The notes under the pieces: generated by a model
Database searches by the model: none
What the model was told of the DNA's origin: nothing
What the model saw: the letters and a program-made list of their open reading frames with translations, nothing else
Source of the DNA: Pseudomonas sp. VD-NE ins
Lineage (GTDB): Bacteria; Pseudomonadota; Gammaproteobacteria; Pseudomonadales; Pseudomonadaceae
Assembly: GCF_031882575.1 (NCBI RefSeq)
Contig: NZ_CP134772.1
Coordinates: 3,987,001 to 4,051,000, forward strand
Direction of reading: 5' to 3'
Length of the DNA stretch: 64,000 nucleotides
Shown: one piece after another, positions 1 to 8,777 of the stretch
Numbering within the stretch: the first letter of the stretch is position 1
How the letters are laid out: each line of letters starts with the position of its first letter
Program-made: the position numbers and the translations under genes

Positions 1-192
1 GAAGGTGAAGAAGTCGGCCAGAGACATCGGTATGCCTTCGAGCAGCTTTTTCAGTGAGCTGACGGAGGGGCTGACGCGATTCTGTTCGATCAGGGAGATG
101 GTGGCATTGGTCACGCCGCTACGCCGGGCCAGCTCGCGCTGGGAGAGTTTGTAGCTTTCGCGTACTAGTTTGAGTCGAGAACCCGTATCCAT
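1..192 (-). CDS. PuuR-like XRE-family regulator (partial, N-terminus)
   Basis: The first 64 residues of a minus-strand gene run off the left edge of the window. They form a helix-turn-helix of the XRE/Cro type (residues about 6-60), with the segments LSQRELARRSG, TNATISLIEQ and SPSVSSLKKLL, ending SLADFFTF. This is the N-terminal pattern of PuuR, the putrescine-responsive repressor, whose C-terminal cupin domain would lie outside the window. Its position beside puuB, puuC and puuA supports control of putrescine degradation. The ATG at 192 is the only sensible start. A terminator and 600 bp of repeats separate it from puuB, so it is probably transcribed on its own. Confidence 0.8.
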   Translation of the reverse strand, partial: MDTGSRLKLVRESYKLSQRELARRSGVTNATISLIEQNRVSPSVSSLKKLLEGIPMSLADFFTF

Positions 193-523
193 GACTGCCT
201 TATGTGAGTAGTACTTAGGCTCTGCGCGAAAACTGCCTGCGCGACGATCATGCTGCGTTAAAAACAGACTCGGAATGCTCATGTAGGGCCCTACACTCCG
301 CTTCCTCGCCTGTTTTTGCCTTGCCTGATCGCCGCTCGGCGGTTCTCGCGCAGACCCACGGGTAATGGGGGTGGGTGGCGGGTGCCGCGCGAGGGGCGCG
401 GATCACGTTGCTCCCGTGTCCCGGAACCGTGAAAGGCGGCTATTAAATCACGTTTGCCGATGTTGCTCAGCAGGTTCGATGGACGGTGCGGCAAAAGTCC
501 TTCTTGCCTTGGTAATGCAGGCA

Positions 524-615
524 CTGTGGGAGCGAGCTTGCTCGCGAAAGCGGTGTGTCAGACGACATGGATGTTGGCTGTTATGGCCCCTTCGCGAGCA
601 AGCTCGCTCCCACAG
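524..615. repeat. REPIN, family B pair
   Basis: Two facing copies of the GTGGGAGCGAGCTTGCTCG hairpin, starting at 526 and ending at 613, are separated by about 40 bases. This is the usual REPIN doublet of Pseudomonas, a non-autonomous element mobilised by a RAYT transposase encoded elsewhere. Confidence 0.85.
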
Positions 616-660
616 TTGGATCTCTTTTGTGTCAGTTGGCTTTGTGGCGGTTGTCAGGGC

Positions 661-758
661 GTCATCGCTGGCAAGCCAGACTCCCGCAGGGTTCCAGGTG
701 TTTCTGTGGGAGGGAGGGTGGCTGGGCTGGCCTCATCGCGAGCAGGCGAAGGCCTACA
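661..758. repeat. Degenerate REP copies (families A and E)
   Basis: A mutated family A unit (TCGCTGGCAAGCCAGACTCCC, read in the minus orientation) is followed by a GCGAGCAGGCGAAGGCCTACA unit at 738-758. Both arms carry mismatches, so these look like decayed elements. Confidence 0.6.
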
Positions 759-780
759 TTTGGAGTTCTGGTGCGTCAGG

Positions 781-816
781 TAAAAAAACCGGCGGGGTCT
801 TGGGGACCGCCGCCGG
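781..816 (-). terminator. Rho-independent terminator of puuB
   Basis: On the minus strand, 10 bases after the puuB stop, the arms CCGGCGG (810-816) and CCGCCGG (789-795) can pair and are followed by seven T residues (782-788). This would end the puuC-puuB transcript. Confidence 0.8.
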
Positions 817-825
817 GGAGGTAAC

Positions 826-2109
826 CTAGAGGCCGAAGCGGTCGCGCAGCGAATAGTAGACGGCGCCGAGGGCGGTGAGTGGCGCGGAGAACGTGCGGCC
901 GCCGAGCATTGGCATGTGCGGCAACGACGCAAAGGCGTCGAAACGCTCGGCGTCGCCACGGATCATTTCCGAGATCAGCTTGCCGGCAAGGTGCGAGCAG
1001 GTGACGCCGTGGCCGCTGTAGCCTTGCATGTAGTAGGCGTTCTTTTCGATGCGGCCGAATTGCGGCATGCGGGACATGGTCAGCAGGAAGTTGCCGGTCC
1101 AGCGGTAGTCGATCTTGACGTCTTTGAGCTGCGGGAAGGTCTTGAGGATCTTCGGGCGGATCAGTTGTTCGATGTCGTCCGGTTCACGCGCGCCGTAGAC
1201 CACGCCGCCGCCGTAGAGCAGACGGTTGTCGGCGGTCAGACGGTAGTAATCCAACAGGTAGTTGCAGTCTTCGACGCAGTAGTTGTTGGTGATCAGGCTG
1301 CGTGCCTGCTTCTCGGTCAGCGGTTCGGTGACGACGATCTGCGAGCCGCAGGGCATGCTTTTCGCGGTCACGCGGTTGTCGAGACCTTGCGGCAGATAAG
1401 CGTTGCCAGCGATCAGCAGGTACTTGGCGCGGACCTGGCCTTTGGCTGTACGCACGACGTTAGGCTCGCCGTATTTGATTTCCACGGCCGCCGATTGCTC
1501 GTAGATCTTGCCGCCCAAACGCGTGATCGCCGCAGCTTCACCGAGGGCCAGGTTCAGCGGGTGAACGTGGCCGCCCTGCATGTCCAGCAGGCCGCCGACG
1601 TATGCATCGGAGCCGACTTCACGACGAATCTCAGCCGCGTCGAGCATCTTCAGGTTGTTGTTGCCGTAACGTTCCCAGCCGCGCTTCTGCTCGGCCAGAC
1701 CGTTGAGTTGTTTCTTGTTCATCGCTGCGAAGATACCGCCCGGGCGGTAGTCGCATTGGATGTCGTATTCCTTGATGCGCGAACGGATGATGTCGGCGCC
1801 TTCGAAGATCATGCTGCCGAGAATTTCTGCAGTCTTGTCGCCGTAACGCTCTTCGATCACGTCGACGTCGCGACTGTACGAGTTGACCAGTTGGCCGCCG
1901 TTGCGACCGCTGGCGCCGTAGCCGACTTTCGCCGCTTCCAGCACCGTCACTTTGTAGCCCGCTTCGGTGAGGAACAGCGCCGAGGACAGGCCGGTGTAAC
2001 CGGCGCCGATGATGCAGACATCGCACTCGACCGACTCTTCCAGAACCGGGAAGTCGATGACTTCGTTGCGAGTGGCGGCGTAGTAGCTGTTTACGTGTTG
2101 CTGTTTCAT
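826..2109 (-). CDS. puuB: Gamma-glutamylputrescine oxidoreductase (FAD)
   Basis: Predicted 427-residue FAD-dependent amine oxidase of the DAO family. PuuB oxidises gamma-glutamylputrescine to gamma-glutamyl-gamma-aminobutyraldehyde plus H2O2 and ammonia, the second step of the glutamylated putrescine route. The N-terminal dinucleotide fold is visible as VCIIGAGYTGLSSA (about residues 32-45), followed by GYGASGRNGGQL. The start at 2109 is preferred over the upstream ATG at 2145 because GGAGAA lies just before it. The gene follows puuC with a 49-bp gap, so the two are probably cotranscribed. Other DAO-family amine oxidases look similar, but the neighbours make PuuB the best call. Confidence 0.88.
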   Translation of the reverse strand: MKQQHVNSYYAATRNEVIDFPVLEESVECDVCIIGAGYTGLSSALFLTEAGYKVTVLEAAKVGYGASGRNGGQLVNSYSRDVDVIEERYGDKTAEILGSMIFEGADIIRSRIKEYDIQCDYRPGGIFAAMNKKQLNGLAEQKRGWERYGNNNLKMLDAAEIRREVGSDAYVGGLLDMQGGHVHPLNLALGEAAAITRLGGKIYEQSAAVEIKYGEPNVVRTAKGQVRAKYLLIAGNAYLPQGLDNRVTAKSMPCGSQIVVTEPLTEKQARSLITNNYCVEDCNYLLDYYRLTADNRLLYGGGVVYGAREPDDIEQLIRPKILKTFPQLKDVKIDYRWTGNFLLTMSRMPQFGRIEKNAYYMQGYSGHGVTCSHLAGKLISEMIRGDAERFDAFASLPHMPMLGGRTFSAPLTALGAVYYSLRDRFGL

Positions 2110-2158
2110 ACGTTTCTCCGAGGGCCGCCAATAGAAGGCGACCACCGCTGTAATAGAG

Positions 2159-3649
2159 TCAGAGCTTGATCCAGGTCGCTTTCAGCTCGGTGTACTTGTC
2201 GAACGCGTGCAGCGATTTATCGCGGCCGTTGCCCGACTGTTTGAAACCACCGAACGGTGCGGTCATGTCGCCGCCGTCGTACTGGTTGACCCAGACGCTG
2301 CCGGCACGCAGGCCACGGGCGAAGGTGTGCGCCTTGCTGAGGTTGCTGGTCCACACGCCGGCAGCGAGGCCGAAGATGCTGTCGTTGGCGATCTGCAGTG
2401 CTTCTTCCGCGGTGTCGAAGGTGATCAGCGACAGCACCGGGCCAAAAATTTCTTCCTGAGCGATGGTCATCGCGTTGGTCACGCCGTCGAACAGCGCCGG
2501 TTGCACATAGAGGCCGCCGGTTTCTTCAAGGGTGCGTTGGCCGCCGGCAATCAGCTCGGCGCCCTGCTCGCGACCGATGCTGATGTAGCGCAGCACGTTG
2601 TCGAGTTGACGCTGATCGACCACGGCACCGACGGTGGTTGCCGGATCCAGTGCGTGACCCGGTTGCCACGCTTGCAGCGCTTCCACCAACAGCGGAATGA
2701 ACTGCTCGCGGATCGAACGCTCGACCAGCAAGCGCGATCCCGCAGTGCACACTTCGCCCTGGTTAAAAGCAATGGCGCCGGCCGCTGCTTGTGCTGCCGC
2801 GCGCAAGTCCGGTGCGTCGGCAAACACCACGTTCGGGCTCTTGCCCCCTGCTTCGAGCCAGACGCGTTTCATGTTGCTTTGGCCGGCATAAATCATCAGC
2901 TGTTTGGCAATCGCCGTGGAGCCGGTGAAGGCCAGCACGTCGACATCCATGTGCAACGCCAGCGCCTTGCCGACGGTGTGGCCGAAGCCTGGCAGGACGT
3001 TGAACACGCCTTTCGGAATGCCGGCATCCAGCGCGAGCTGGGCGATGCGGATCGCGGTCAGTGGCGACTTTTCCGAAGGCTTGAGAATGAACGAGTTGCC
3101 CGCCGCCAGTGCTGGAGCGAATTTCCAGCTGGCCATGATCAGCGGGAAGTTCCACGGCACGATAGCCGCGACCACACCGGAAGGCTCGCGGGTGACGAGA
3201 CCAAGTTGATCGTGCGGGGTGGCGGCGACTTCGTCGTAGATCTTGTCGATGGCTTCGGCGCTCCAGCGGATCGCGTTGGCGGTCGCCGGGATGTCGATGC
3301 TCATCGAATCGCTGATCGGTTTACCCATGTCGAGGGTTTCCAGCAGCGCCAGTTCTTCCTGGTGTTGCAGGATCAGATCGGCGAAGCGGATCAGGATGCG
3401 CTTGCGCTCGGCCGGGGCTTTTTTCGCCCAGATGCCGGATTCGAAAGACTGGCGCGCAACTTCAACGGCGAGGTTGGCGTCGGCTTCATCGGTGCTGGCC
3501 ACGGAGGCGAGGAAACGCCCGTCGACGGGGCTCAGGCATTCGAAAGTGTCGCCACTGATGGCCGGGCGGTATTCACCGTTGATGAATGCGCGGGCTTCGA
3601 TGGTCAGGGACTGGAAGCGTTGTTCCCAGTCGTTGCGGGTCGTTGTCAT
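2159..3649 (-). CDS. puuC: Aldehyde dehydrogenase, gamma-glutamyl-gamma-aminobutyraldehyde type
   Basis: 496-residue NAD(P)-dependent aldehyde dehydrogenase, normal length for the family. The substrate-channel motif PWNFPL, the catalytic Glu in LEAGGKSPN and the catalytic Cys in NQGEVCTAGSR (about residues 290-300) are all present. In the Puu pathway it oxidises the aldehyde made by PuuB to gamma-glutamyl-GABA, which PuuD then splits. The ATG at 3649 (MTTTRNDWEQ) gives the family length; the open frame runs 28 codons further upstream without homology-like sequence. It lies between puuA and puuB, separated from puuA by a 178-bp family F repeat. Confidence 0.88.
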   Translation of the reverse strand: MTTTRNDWEQRFQSLTIEARAFINGEYRPAISGDTFECLSPVDGRFLASVASTDEADANLAVEVARQSFESGIWAKKAPAERKRILIRFADLILQHQEELALLETLDMGKPISDSMSIDIPATANAIRWSAEAIDKIYDEVAATPHDQLGLVTREPSGVVAAIVPWNFPLIMASWKFAPALAAGNSFILKPSEKSPLTAIRIAQLALDAGIPKGVFNVLPGFGHTVGKALALHMDVDVLAFTGSTAIAKQLMIYAGQSNMKRVWLEAGGKSPNVVFADAPDLRAAAQAAAGAIAFNQGEVCTAGSRLLVERSIREQFIPLLVEALQAWQPGHALDPATTVGAVVDQRQLDNVLRYISIGREQGAELIAGGQRTLEETGGLYVQPALFDGVTNAMTIAQEEIFGPVLSLITFDTAEEALQIANDSIFGLAAGVWTSNLSKAHTFARGLRAGSVWVNQYDGGDMTAPFGGFKQSGNGRDKSLHAFDKYTELKATWIKL

Positions 3650-3726
3650 TGTTGTGGCTCGACGAGGGGGGAATTTGGGGGTGTCGGGTGTTGTGTCGGG
3701 TTGCTGTGTCTGGCTTGAGATGGCTG

Positions 3727-3904
3727 CCCTCACCCTAGCCCTCTCCCAGGGGTAGAGGGGACCGACCGGGGGATGCTCAGAATCTCCGCCGACCTGAACG
3801 ACCGAGTCGAATATGGATTCGGCAAAAATCGTTCAGGTCGGCGGATTCCCCGAGCATCCCCGAATCAGTCCCCTCTCCCTCTGGGAGAGGGTTAGGGTGA
3901 GGGG
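3727..3904. repeat. Family F palindromic element, copy 1
   Basis: The ends CCCTCACCCTAGCCCTC and GAGGGTTAGGGTGAGGG are inverted repeats, and an inner pair (CCGACCTGAACGA / TCGTTCAGGTCGG) forms a second dyad. It looks like a MITE-like non-coding element. Similar copies lie at 20671, 34480 and 57014, and a single end at 9753. Confidence 0.8.
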
Positions 3905-3931
3905 CTTTTGGCTTTTGGGGCCCTCAAACAC

Positions 3932-5308
3932 TCACACCGTATGCAGATACCAGTTGTACTCAAGGTCAGAGATCGAGTTCTCGAACTCGGCCAGCTCGCT
4001 CTCCTTACAAGCGACAAACACGTCGATGTACATCGGGTCGATGTAGCGGGCCATGACCTCACTGTCGTCCAGCTCACGCAGTGCATCGCGCAGGTTGTTC
4101 GGCAGACTTTGCTCGTTCTGCTCGTAGCTGTTGCCTTCCACCGGGGCGCCCGGTTCGATCTGGTTGGTCAGACCGTGGTGAATACCGGCCAGCACCGAAG
4201 CCATCAACAGGTACGGGTTGGCGTCAGCGCCAGCAACGCGATGCTCGATACGCACGGCGTCGGCCGAACCGGTTGGCACACGGACCGCAACGGTGCGGTT
4301 GTCGATGCCCCAGCTCGGCGAGTTCGGTACGTAGAACTGCGCGCCGAAACGGCGGTAGGAGTTGACGTTCGGGCAGAGGAACGCCATTTGCGCAGGCAGG
4401 GTCTCGAGCACACCGCCGATCGCGTGACGCAGTGCGGCGTTCTGCTCGGGATCCTCGCTGGCGAAGATGTTGTTGCCTTCTTTGTCCAGGATCGAAATGT
4501 GCACGTGCAGACCGTTGCCTGCCTGGCCCGGATACGGCTTGGCCATGAAGGTGGTGTCCATCTCGTGGTCGTAGGCGATGTTCTTCACCAGACGCTTGAG
4601 CAGGACGGCGTAGTCGCACGCCTTGATCGGGTCGGAGACGTGATGCAGGTTGACTTCGAACTGCGCCGGGGCGCTTTCCTTGACGATCGCGTCAGCCGGG
4701 ATGCCCTGCTCTTTCGCGCCTTCGAGGATGTCTTGCAGGCAATCGACGTATTCGTCGAGGTCGTCGATCAGGTACACCTGAGTCGACACCGGACGCTTGC
4801 CGGACACCGGCGAACGTGGCGACTGCGGGCGGCCGTTCACGTTGTCCTGATCGATCAGATAGAACTCGAGTTCGAACGCCGCGCAGATGGTCAGACCGAG
4901 GTCGTCGAATTTGCGCACGACGTTGGCCAGCACTTCACGTGGGTCAGCGAAGAACGGCTGGCCTTCGATTTCGTGCATGGTCATTAGAAGTTGTGCGGTG
5001 GGACGCTTCTGCCACGGCTCGATGCTCAGAGTGCCGGGGATCGGGTAGCAGATGCGGTCAGCGTCGCCGATGTCCAGACCCAGGCCGGTGCTTTCCACCG
5101 TGGAGCCGTTGATGTCGAGCGCGAAAAGCGAGGCCGGCAGGTTGATGCCTTTCTCGTAAACCTTATGAAGACTGGTGCGTTCGATGCGCTTGCCGCGCAC
5201 CACACCGTTCATATCCGCAATCAGAAGGTCGACGTACAAAACCTCAGGATATTTCTTAAGGAATGCGTTTGCTTCGTTGAGTTGAACGGTACGCAGAGGG
5301 ACCGACAT
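3932..5308 (-). CDS. puuA: Gamma-glutamylputrescine synthetase (glutamine synthetase family)
   Basis: 458-residue glutamine-synthetase-fold enzyme that ligates glutamate to putrescine using ATP, the entry step of the Puu pathway. Visible active-site elements are the metal-binding ELEFY (146-150) and FEVNL (about 217), the ATP/glutamate motif GNGLHVH (264-270), the NVNSYRR loop (about 314) and RIEHR (353-357). There is no adenylylation-type C-terminal tyrosine loop as in GlnA, and the length fits PuuA/SpuI rather than GlnA. AGGTG seven bases before the ATG at 5308 supports the start. Divergent from puuD across a 282-bp shared regulatory region. Paralogous polyamine ligases exist in Pseudomonas, so the exact polyamine is inferred. 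Confidence 0.88.
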   Translation of the reverse strand: MSVPLRTVQLNEANAFLKKYPEVLYVDLLIADMNGVVRGKRIERTSLHKVYEKGINLPASLFALDINGSTVESTGLGLDIGDADRICYPIPGTLSIEPWQKRPTAQLLMTMHEIEGQPFFADPREVLANVVRKFDDLGLTICAAFELEFYLIDQDNVNGRPQSPRSPVSGKRPVSTQVYLIDDLDEYVDCLQDILEGAKEQGIPADAIVKESAPAQFEVNLHHVSDPIKACDYAVLLKRLVKNIAYDHEMDTTFMAKPYPGQAGNGLHVHISILDKEGNNIFASEDPEQNAALRHAIGGVLETLPAQMAFLCPNVNSYRRFGAQFYVPNSPSWGIDNRTVAVRVPTGSADAVRIEHRVAGADANPYLLMASVLAGIHHGLTNQIEPGAPVEGNSYEQNEQSLPNNLRDALRELDDSEVMARYIDPMYIDVFVACKESELAEFENSISDLEYNWYLHTV

Positions 5309-5481
5309 GATGCACCTATTTAGCTGTTAATTATTATGTTCACTGCTGTTTCGCAGAGCCAGTCAACCCGAACGACAAAGTGAAGTCAATAGCGAACAGA
5401 TGGCCGCTCAGGGTTTATTTTTCGGGCTTTTTTTAACACTTGCGTGCCAATACAGGCGCCAGAGCCCCGAGAATCATGACG

Positions 5482-5493
5482 ATATGATGAACG
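5482..5493 (+). promoter_or_regulatory. Candidate PuuR-like operator between puuA and puuD
   Basis: ATATGATGAACG matches 10 of 12 core positions of the E. coli PuuR consensus (AAAATATAATGAACA, recalled from the literature). It lies in the divergent puuA/puuD region. The sequence TGTTAATTA also occurs twice there (5325-5333 and 5520-5528), close to each gene. Short matches can arise by chance. Confidence 0.3.
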
Positions 5494-5590
5494 GCGTTTA
5501 GAATTTTTTACATGGCAGTTGTTAATTAAAATCAACGAGGCTAAGCTCCGGAAAAGCTCGTTCAAGTGTCAAACTTCGAGGTGAATAAAA

Positions 5591-6352
5591 ATGGCATTCA
5601 AGCCATTGATCGGCGTTACTGCGTGCGTCAAACAGATTGGCCTGCACCCCTATCACATCAGCGGCGACAAGTACGTACGTGCTGTCAGCGTTGGCGCTAA
5701 CGGGCTGCCAGTGGTCATTCCTTCCCTTGGCACCCTGACTGAAATCGAAGACCTGCTCGGTCAACTCGACGGTCTGCTGCTGACCGGCTCTCCCTCGAAC
5801 GTGGAACCTTTCCACTATCAAGGCCCGGCCAGCGCCCCCGGCACGGATCACGATCCGGCGCGGGACGCCACCACCCTTCCTTTATTGCGTGCAGCCATCG
5901 CGGCGGGCGTTCCGGTGCTCGGCATTTGCCGAGGCTTCCAGGAAATGAACGTGGCGTTCGGCGGCAGCCTGCATCAGAAGGTGCACGACCTGCCGGGCAT
6001 GCTCGATCACCGTGAAGCCGACAGCCCGGACGTGGCCGTGCAATACGCACCGGCCCATGCCGTGACGGTATTGAGCGGCGGCGTGTTCGAAGCGCTGGAA
6101 CTGCCGGGCGAGTTCCAGGTGAACTCGATTCACAGCCAGGGCATCGACCGTCTCGCCCCAGGCCTGCGTGCCGAAGCCGTAGCGCCGGACGGTTTGATCG
6201 AGGCGATCTCGGTCGAACACAGCCCGACCTTCGCGCTCGGCGTGCAATGGCACCCGGAATGGCAAGTGCTCGACAACCCGAACTACCTGAAGATTTTCCA
6301 GGCATTCGGCGCGGCTTGCCGGCAACGGGCGGCGCGGCGCAACCAGCGCTGA
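5591..6352 (+). CDS. puuD: Gamma-glutamyl-GABA hydrolase (class I glutamine amidotransferase)
   Basis: 253-residue cytoplasmic hydrolase that releases GABA and glutamate from gamma-glutamyl-GABA, the last step of the Puu route. The triad is clear: nucleophile Cys113 in LGICRGFQ, and His221 and Glu223 in QWHPEW. The fold matches peptidase C26 (PuuD/SpuA) rather than a synthetase-linked amidotransferase. GAGGTG lies eight bases before the ATG. It is the first gene on the plus strand and precedes the polyamine ABC importer, though a 371-bp gap with a REPIN separates them. Confidence 0.88.
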   Translation: MAFKPLIGVTACVKQIGLHPYHISGDKYVRAVSVGANGLPVVIPSLGTLTEIEDLLGQLDGLLLTGSPSNVEPFHYQGPASAPGTDHDPARDATTLPLLRAAIAAGVPVLGICRGFQEMNVAFGGSLHQKVHDLPGMLDHREADSPDVAVQYAPAHAVTVLSGGVFEALELPGEFQVNSIHSQGIDRLAPGLRAEAVAPDGLIEAISVEHSPTFALGVQWHPEWQVLDNPNYLKIFQAFGAACRQRAARRNQR

Positions 6353-6530
6353 TCCAACCCAAGAATACGTAACGATTTACTGCCCCCTCGGAGGTCGGGT
6401 GTGCCTGCGCACATCCGTCATCCGTGAACAGCAACACCCGTAATAACAACAAGTACGACCCAGGCAGCCAGGACGGCGGCGCCGAACAAGCCGGATCGGT
6501 AGGTGCAATACCTGTTGGAACAATGCAAAA

Positions 6531-6626
6531 CCCTGTGGGAGCTGGCTTGCCAGCGATGAGGCCGTCACCTTCAACATTAAGGGTGACTGACCCACCGCCA
6601 TCGCTGGCAAGCCAGCTCCCACAGGG
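6531..6626. repeat. REPIN, family A pair
   Basis: Facing GTGGGAGCTGGCTTGCC hairpins with about 40 bases between them, in the canonical REPIN orientation. It occupies the middle of the 371-bp gene-free gap between puuD and the ABC transporter; no other feature is seen in that gap besides the leader of the next gene. Confidence 0.88.
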
Positions 6627-6723
6627 TATTGCGGCGATTCGACCGGGACTGCGCTTACAGGCTTGCAATCCACTTAAGCCCGGCCACATTGGCCAGGCGA
6701 ACGAAACCTGTTGGGAGTTTCAC

Positions 6724-7866
6724 ATGGCAAACGCCTCCAGCACTTACAGGAAGGCACTTGAAGGTCATCAGCAACCGAAAAAGGTTCTGGTGAAAGTCGA
6801 CCGTGTCACCAAGAAGTTCGACGAAACCGTGGCCGTGGACGATGTGTCCCTGGAGATCCATCAGGGCGAAATCTTTGCCCTGCTCGGCGGCTCCGGTTCG
6901 GGCAAATCGACCCTGCTGCGGATGCTCGCCGGTTTCGAGCGCCCGACTGAAGGGCGGATTCTGCTCGACGGCGTGGACATCACCGACATGCCGCCGTACG
7001 AGCGGCCGATCAACATGATGTTCCAGTCCTACGCGCTGTTCCCACACATGACCGTCGCGCAGAACATCGCCTTCGGCCTCAAGCAAGACCGTTTGCCGGC
7101 CAGTGAAATCGACGCCCGTGTCGATGAAATGCTGCGCCTTGTACACATGACTCAATACGCCAAACGCCGTCCGCACCAGTTGTCCGGTGGTCAGCGTCAG
7201 CGCGTCGCCCTCGCCCGCTCGCTGGCCAAGCGTCCGAAGTTGTTGCTGCTCGACGAGCCAATGGGCGCGCTGGATAAAAAGCTGCGTTCGCAGATGCAAT
7301 TGGAACTCGTGCAAATCATCGAACGCGTCGGCGTGACGTGCGTGATGGTCACCCACGACCAGGAAGAGGCCATGACCATGGCCGAGCGCATCGCGATCAT
7401 GCACCTGGGCTGGATCGCGCAGATCGGCAGCCCGGTCGACATCTATGAAGCCCCGGTCAGCCGCATGGTTTGCGAATTCATCGGCAACGTGAACGCCTTC
7501 GACGGCACCGTGGTGGAAGACCTTGAAGGTCACGCGATCATCCACAGCCCGGACTTGCAGCAGAAGATCTACGTCGGTCACGGCGTCAGCACTTCGGTGC
7601 AGGACAAGTCGGTCACCTACGCGATCCGTCCGGAAAAAATGCTCGTCAGCACCACCAAGCCGGAGTTCCGCTACAACTGGTCCGAAGGCAAGGTGCATGA
7701 CATCGCCTACCTCGGCGGCCACTCAGTGTTCTACGTCGAATTGCCCGGCGGCAAAATCGTCCAGTCGTTCATGGCCAACGCCGAACGCCGTGGCGCGCGC
7801 CCGACCTGGGACGACAAAGTCTACGTCTGGTGGGAAGACGATAGCGGCGTGGTACTGCGCTCATGA
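6724..7866 (+). CDS. potG: Polyamine ABC transporter ATP-binding protein (PotG type)
   Basis: 380-residue ABC ATPase. Walker A GGSGSGKST (55-63), Q-loop in MMFQSYALFPH, signature LSGGQRQR (153-160) and Walker B LLLLDEP (to about 179) are intact, followed by a C-terminal TOBE-like regulatory domain. The start at 6724 follows GGGAG and gives a family-sized protein; the open frame extends 100 codons upstream through the REPIN, which is not credible coding sequence. Its stop overlaps the next ATG (ATGA), so the two permeases are translationally coupled to it. It energises uptake of putrescine or a related polyamine; specificity is inferred from the neighbouring puu genes. Confidence 0.9.
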   Translation: MANASSTYRKALEGHQQPKKVLVKVDRVTKKFDETVAVDDVSLEIHQGEIFALLGGSGSGKSTLLRMLAGFERPTEGRILLDGVDITDMPPYERPINMMFQSYALFPHMTVAQNIAFGLKQDRLPASEIDARVDEMLRLVHMTQYAKRRPHQLSGGQRQRVALARSLAKRPKLLLLDEPMGALDKKLRSQMQLELVQIIERVGVTCVMVTHDQEEAMTMAERIAIMHLGWIAQIGSPVDIYEAPVSRMVCEFIGNVNAFDGTVVEDLEGHAIIHSPDLQQKIYVGHGVSTSVQDKSVTYAIRPEKMLVSTTKPEFRYNWSEGKVHDIAYLGGHSVFYVELPGGKIVQSFMANAERRGARPTWDDKVYVWWEDDSGVVLRS

Positions 7867-8777
7867 GAACCTTCAATCAGCAATTCCTGCGCCTGGTGCC
7901 CAGCGGGCGAAAACTGGTGATCGGCATTCCGTTCATCTGGCTGTTCCTGTTCTTCATGCTGCCGTTCTTTCTGGTGATGAAGATCAGCTTCTCGGAAGCC
8001 GCGCTGTCGATCCCGCCCTACTCGGAGATCTACACCTACGCCGAACAGAAATTCCAGCTGCTGCTCAACATCGGCAACTACACCATGCTCGGCGAAGACG
8101 AGCTGTACCTGTCGGCCTACCTCGGTTCGCTGAAAGTCGCGGCGCTGAGCACGATGATGTGCCTGTTGATCGGTTTTCCGATGGCCTACGCGATCACCAA
8201 GACCGGCAAGGAAACGCAAAACGTCCTGCTGCTGTTGATCATGATGCCGACCTGGACCGCGATCCTGATCCGCGTTTACGCGTGGATGGGCATCCTCAGC
8301 AACAACGGTCTGCTCAACGCGTTTTTGATGTGGACGGGGCTGACCGATCACCCGATCGAGATCCTCAACACCAACACGGCCGTGTATATCGGCGTGGTTT
8401 ACGCCTACCTGCCGTTCATGGTGTTGCCGCTGTACGCCAACCTCGTCAAGCACGATGGCAGCCTGCTGGAAGCCGCGCAGGACCTGGGTTCGAGCAACTT
8501 CAACAACTTCTGGAAAATCACCGTGCCGCTGGCCAAGAACGGCATCATCGCAGGCTGCATGCTGGTGTTCATTCCGGTGGTCGGTGAGTTCGTGATTCCG
8601 GAACTGCTCGGTGGCCCGGAGACGCTGATGATCGGTCGCGTGCTGTGGCAAGAGTTCTTCAATAACCGCGACTGGCCGGTGGCGTCTGCACTGGCGGTGG
8701 TGATGCTGTTGATCCTGATTGTGCCGATTCTGCTGTTCAACCGCAGCCAGGCCAAAGAGATGGAGGCACGGGGATGA
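7863..8777 (+). CDS. potH: Polyamine ABC transporter permease (PotH type)
   Basis: 304-residue inner-membrane permease with about six hydrophobic segments. The first (about residues 18-40, FIWLFLFFMLPFFLV) is followed by a large periplasmic loop. The EAA loop that contacts the ATPase is visible as EAAQDLGSSNFNNFWKITVPL (split here at about residues 200-221). The ATG overlaps the stop of the ATPase gene, and the stop overlaps the next ATG. This tight coupling and the order ATPase-permease-permease-binding protein define a complete importer. Confidence 0.9.
   Translation: MRTFNQQFLRLVPSGRKLVIGIPFIWLFLFFMLPFFLVMKISFSEAALSIPPYSEIYTYAEQKFQLLLNIGNYTMLGEDELYLSAYLGSLKVAALSTMMCLLIGFPMAYAITKTGKETQNVLLLLIMMPTWTAILIRVYAWMGILSNNGLLNAFLMWTGLTDHPIEILNTNTAVYIGVVYAYLPFMVLPLYANLVKHDGSLLEAAQDLGSSNFNNFWKITVPLAKNGIIAGCMLVFIPVVGEFVIPELLGGPETLMIGRVLWQEFFNNRDWPVASALAVVMLLILIVPILLFNRSQAKEMEARG

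Larger units (their letters stand above)
193..825. other. Gene-free intergenic stretch between regulator gene and puuB
   Basis: No convincing coding region is seen in these 633 bases. Short open frames on both strands lack ribosome binding sites and cross repeats. The stretch holds the promoter region of the minus-strand regulator (about 193-300), a family B REP pair, degenerate REP remnants and the puuB terminator. Confidence 0.6.

Noticed and set aside
916..2169. 417-codon plus-strand frame opposite puuB
   Set aside because: Antisense shadow; the oxidoreductase on the other strand has clear FAD motifs and a terminator.
2207..3718. 503-codon plus-strand frame opposite puuC
   Set aside because: Antisense shadow of the aldehyde dehydrogenase gene; no domain is recognisable.
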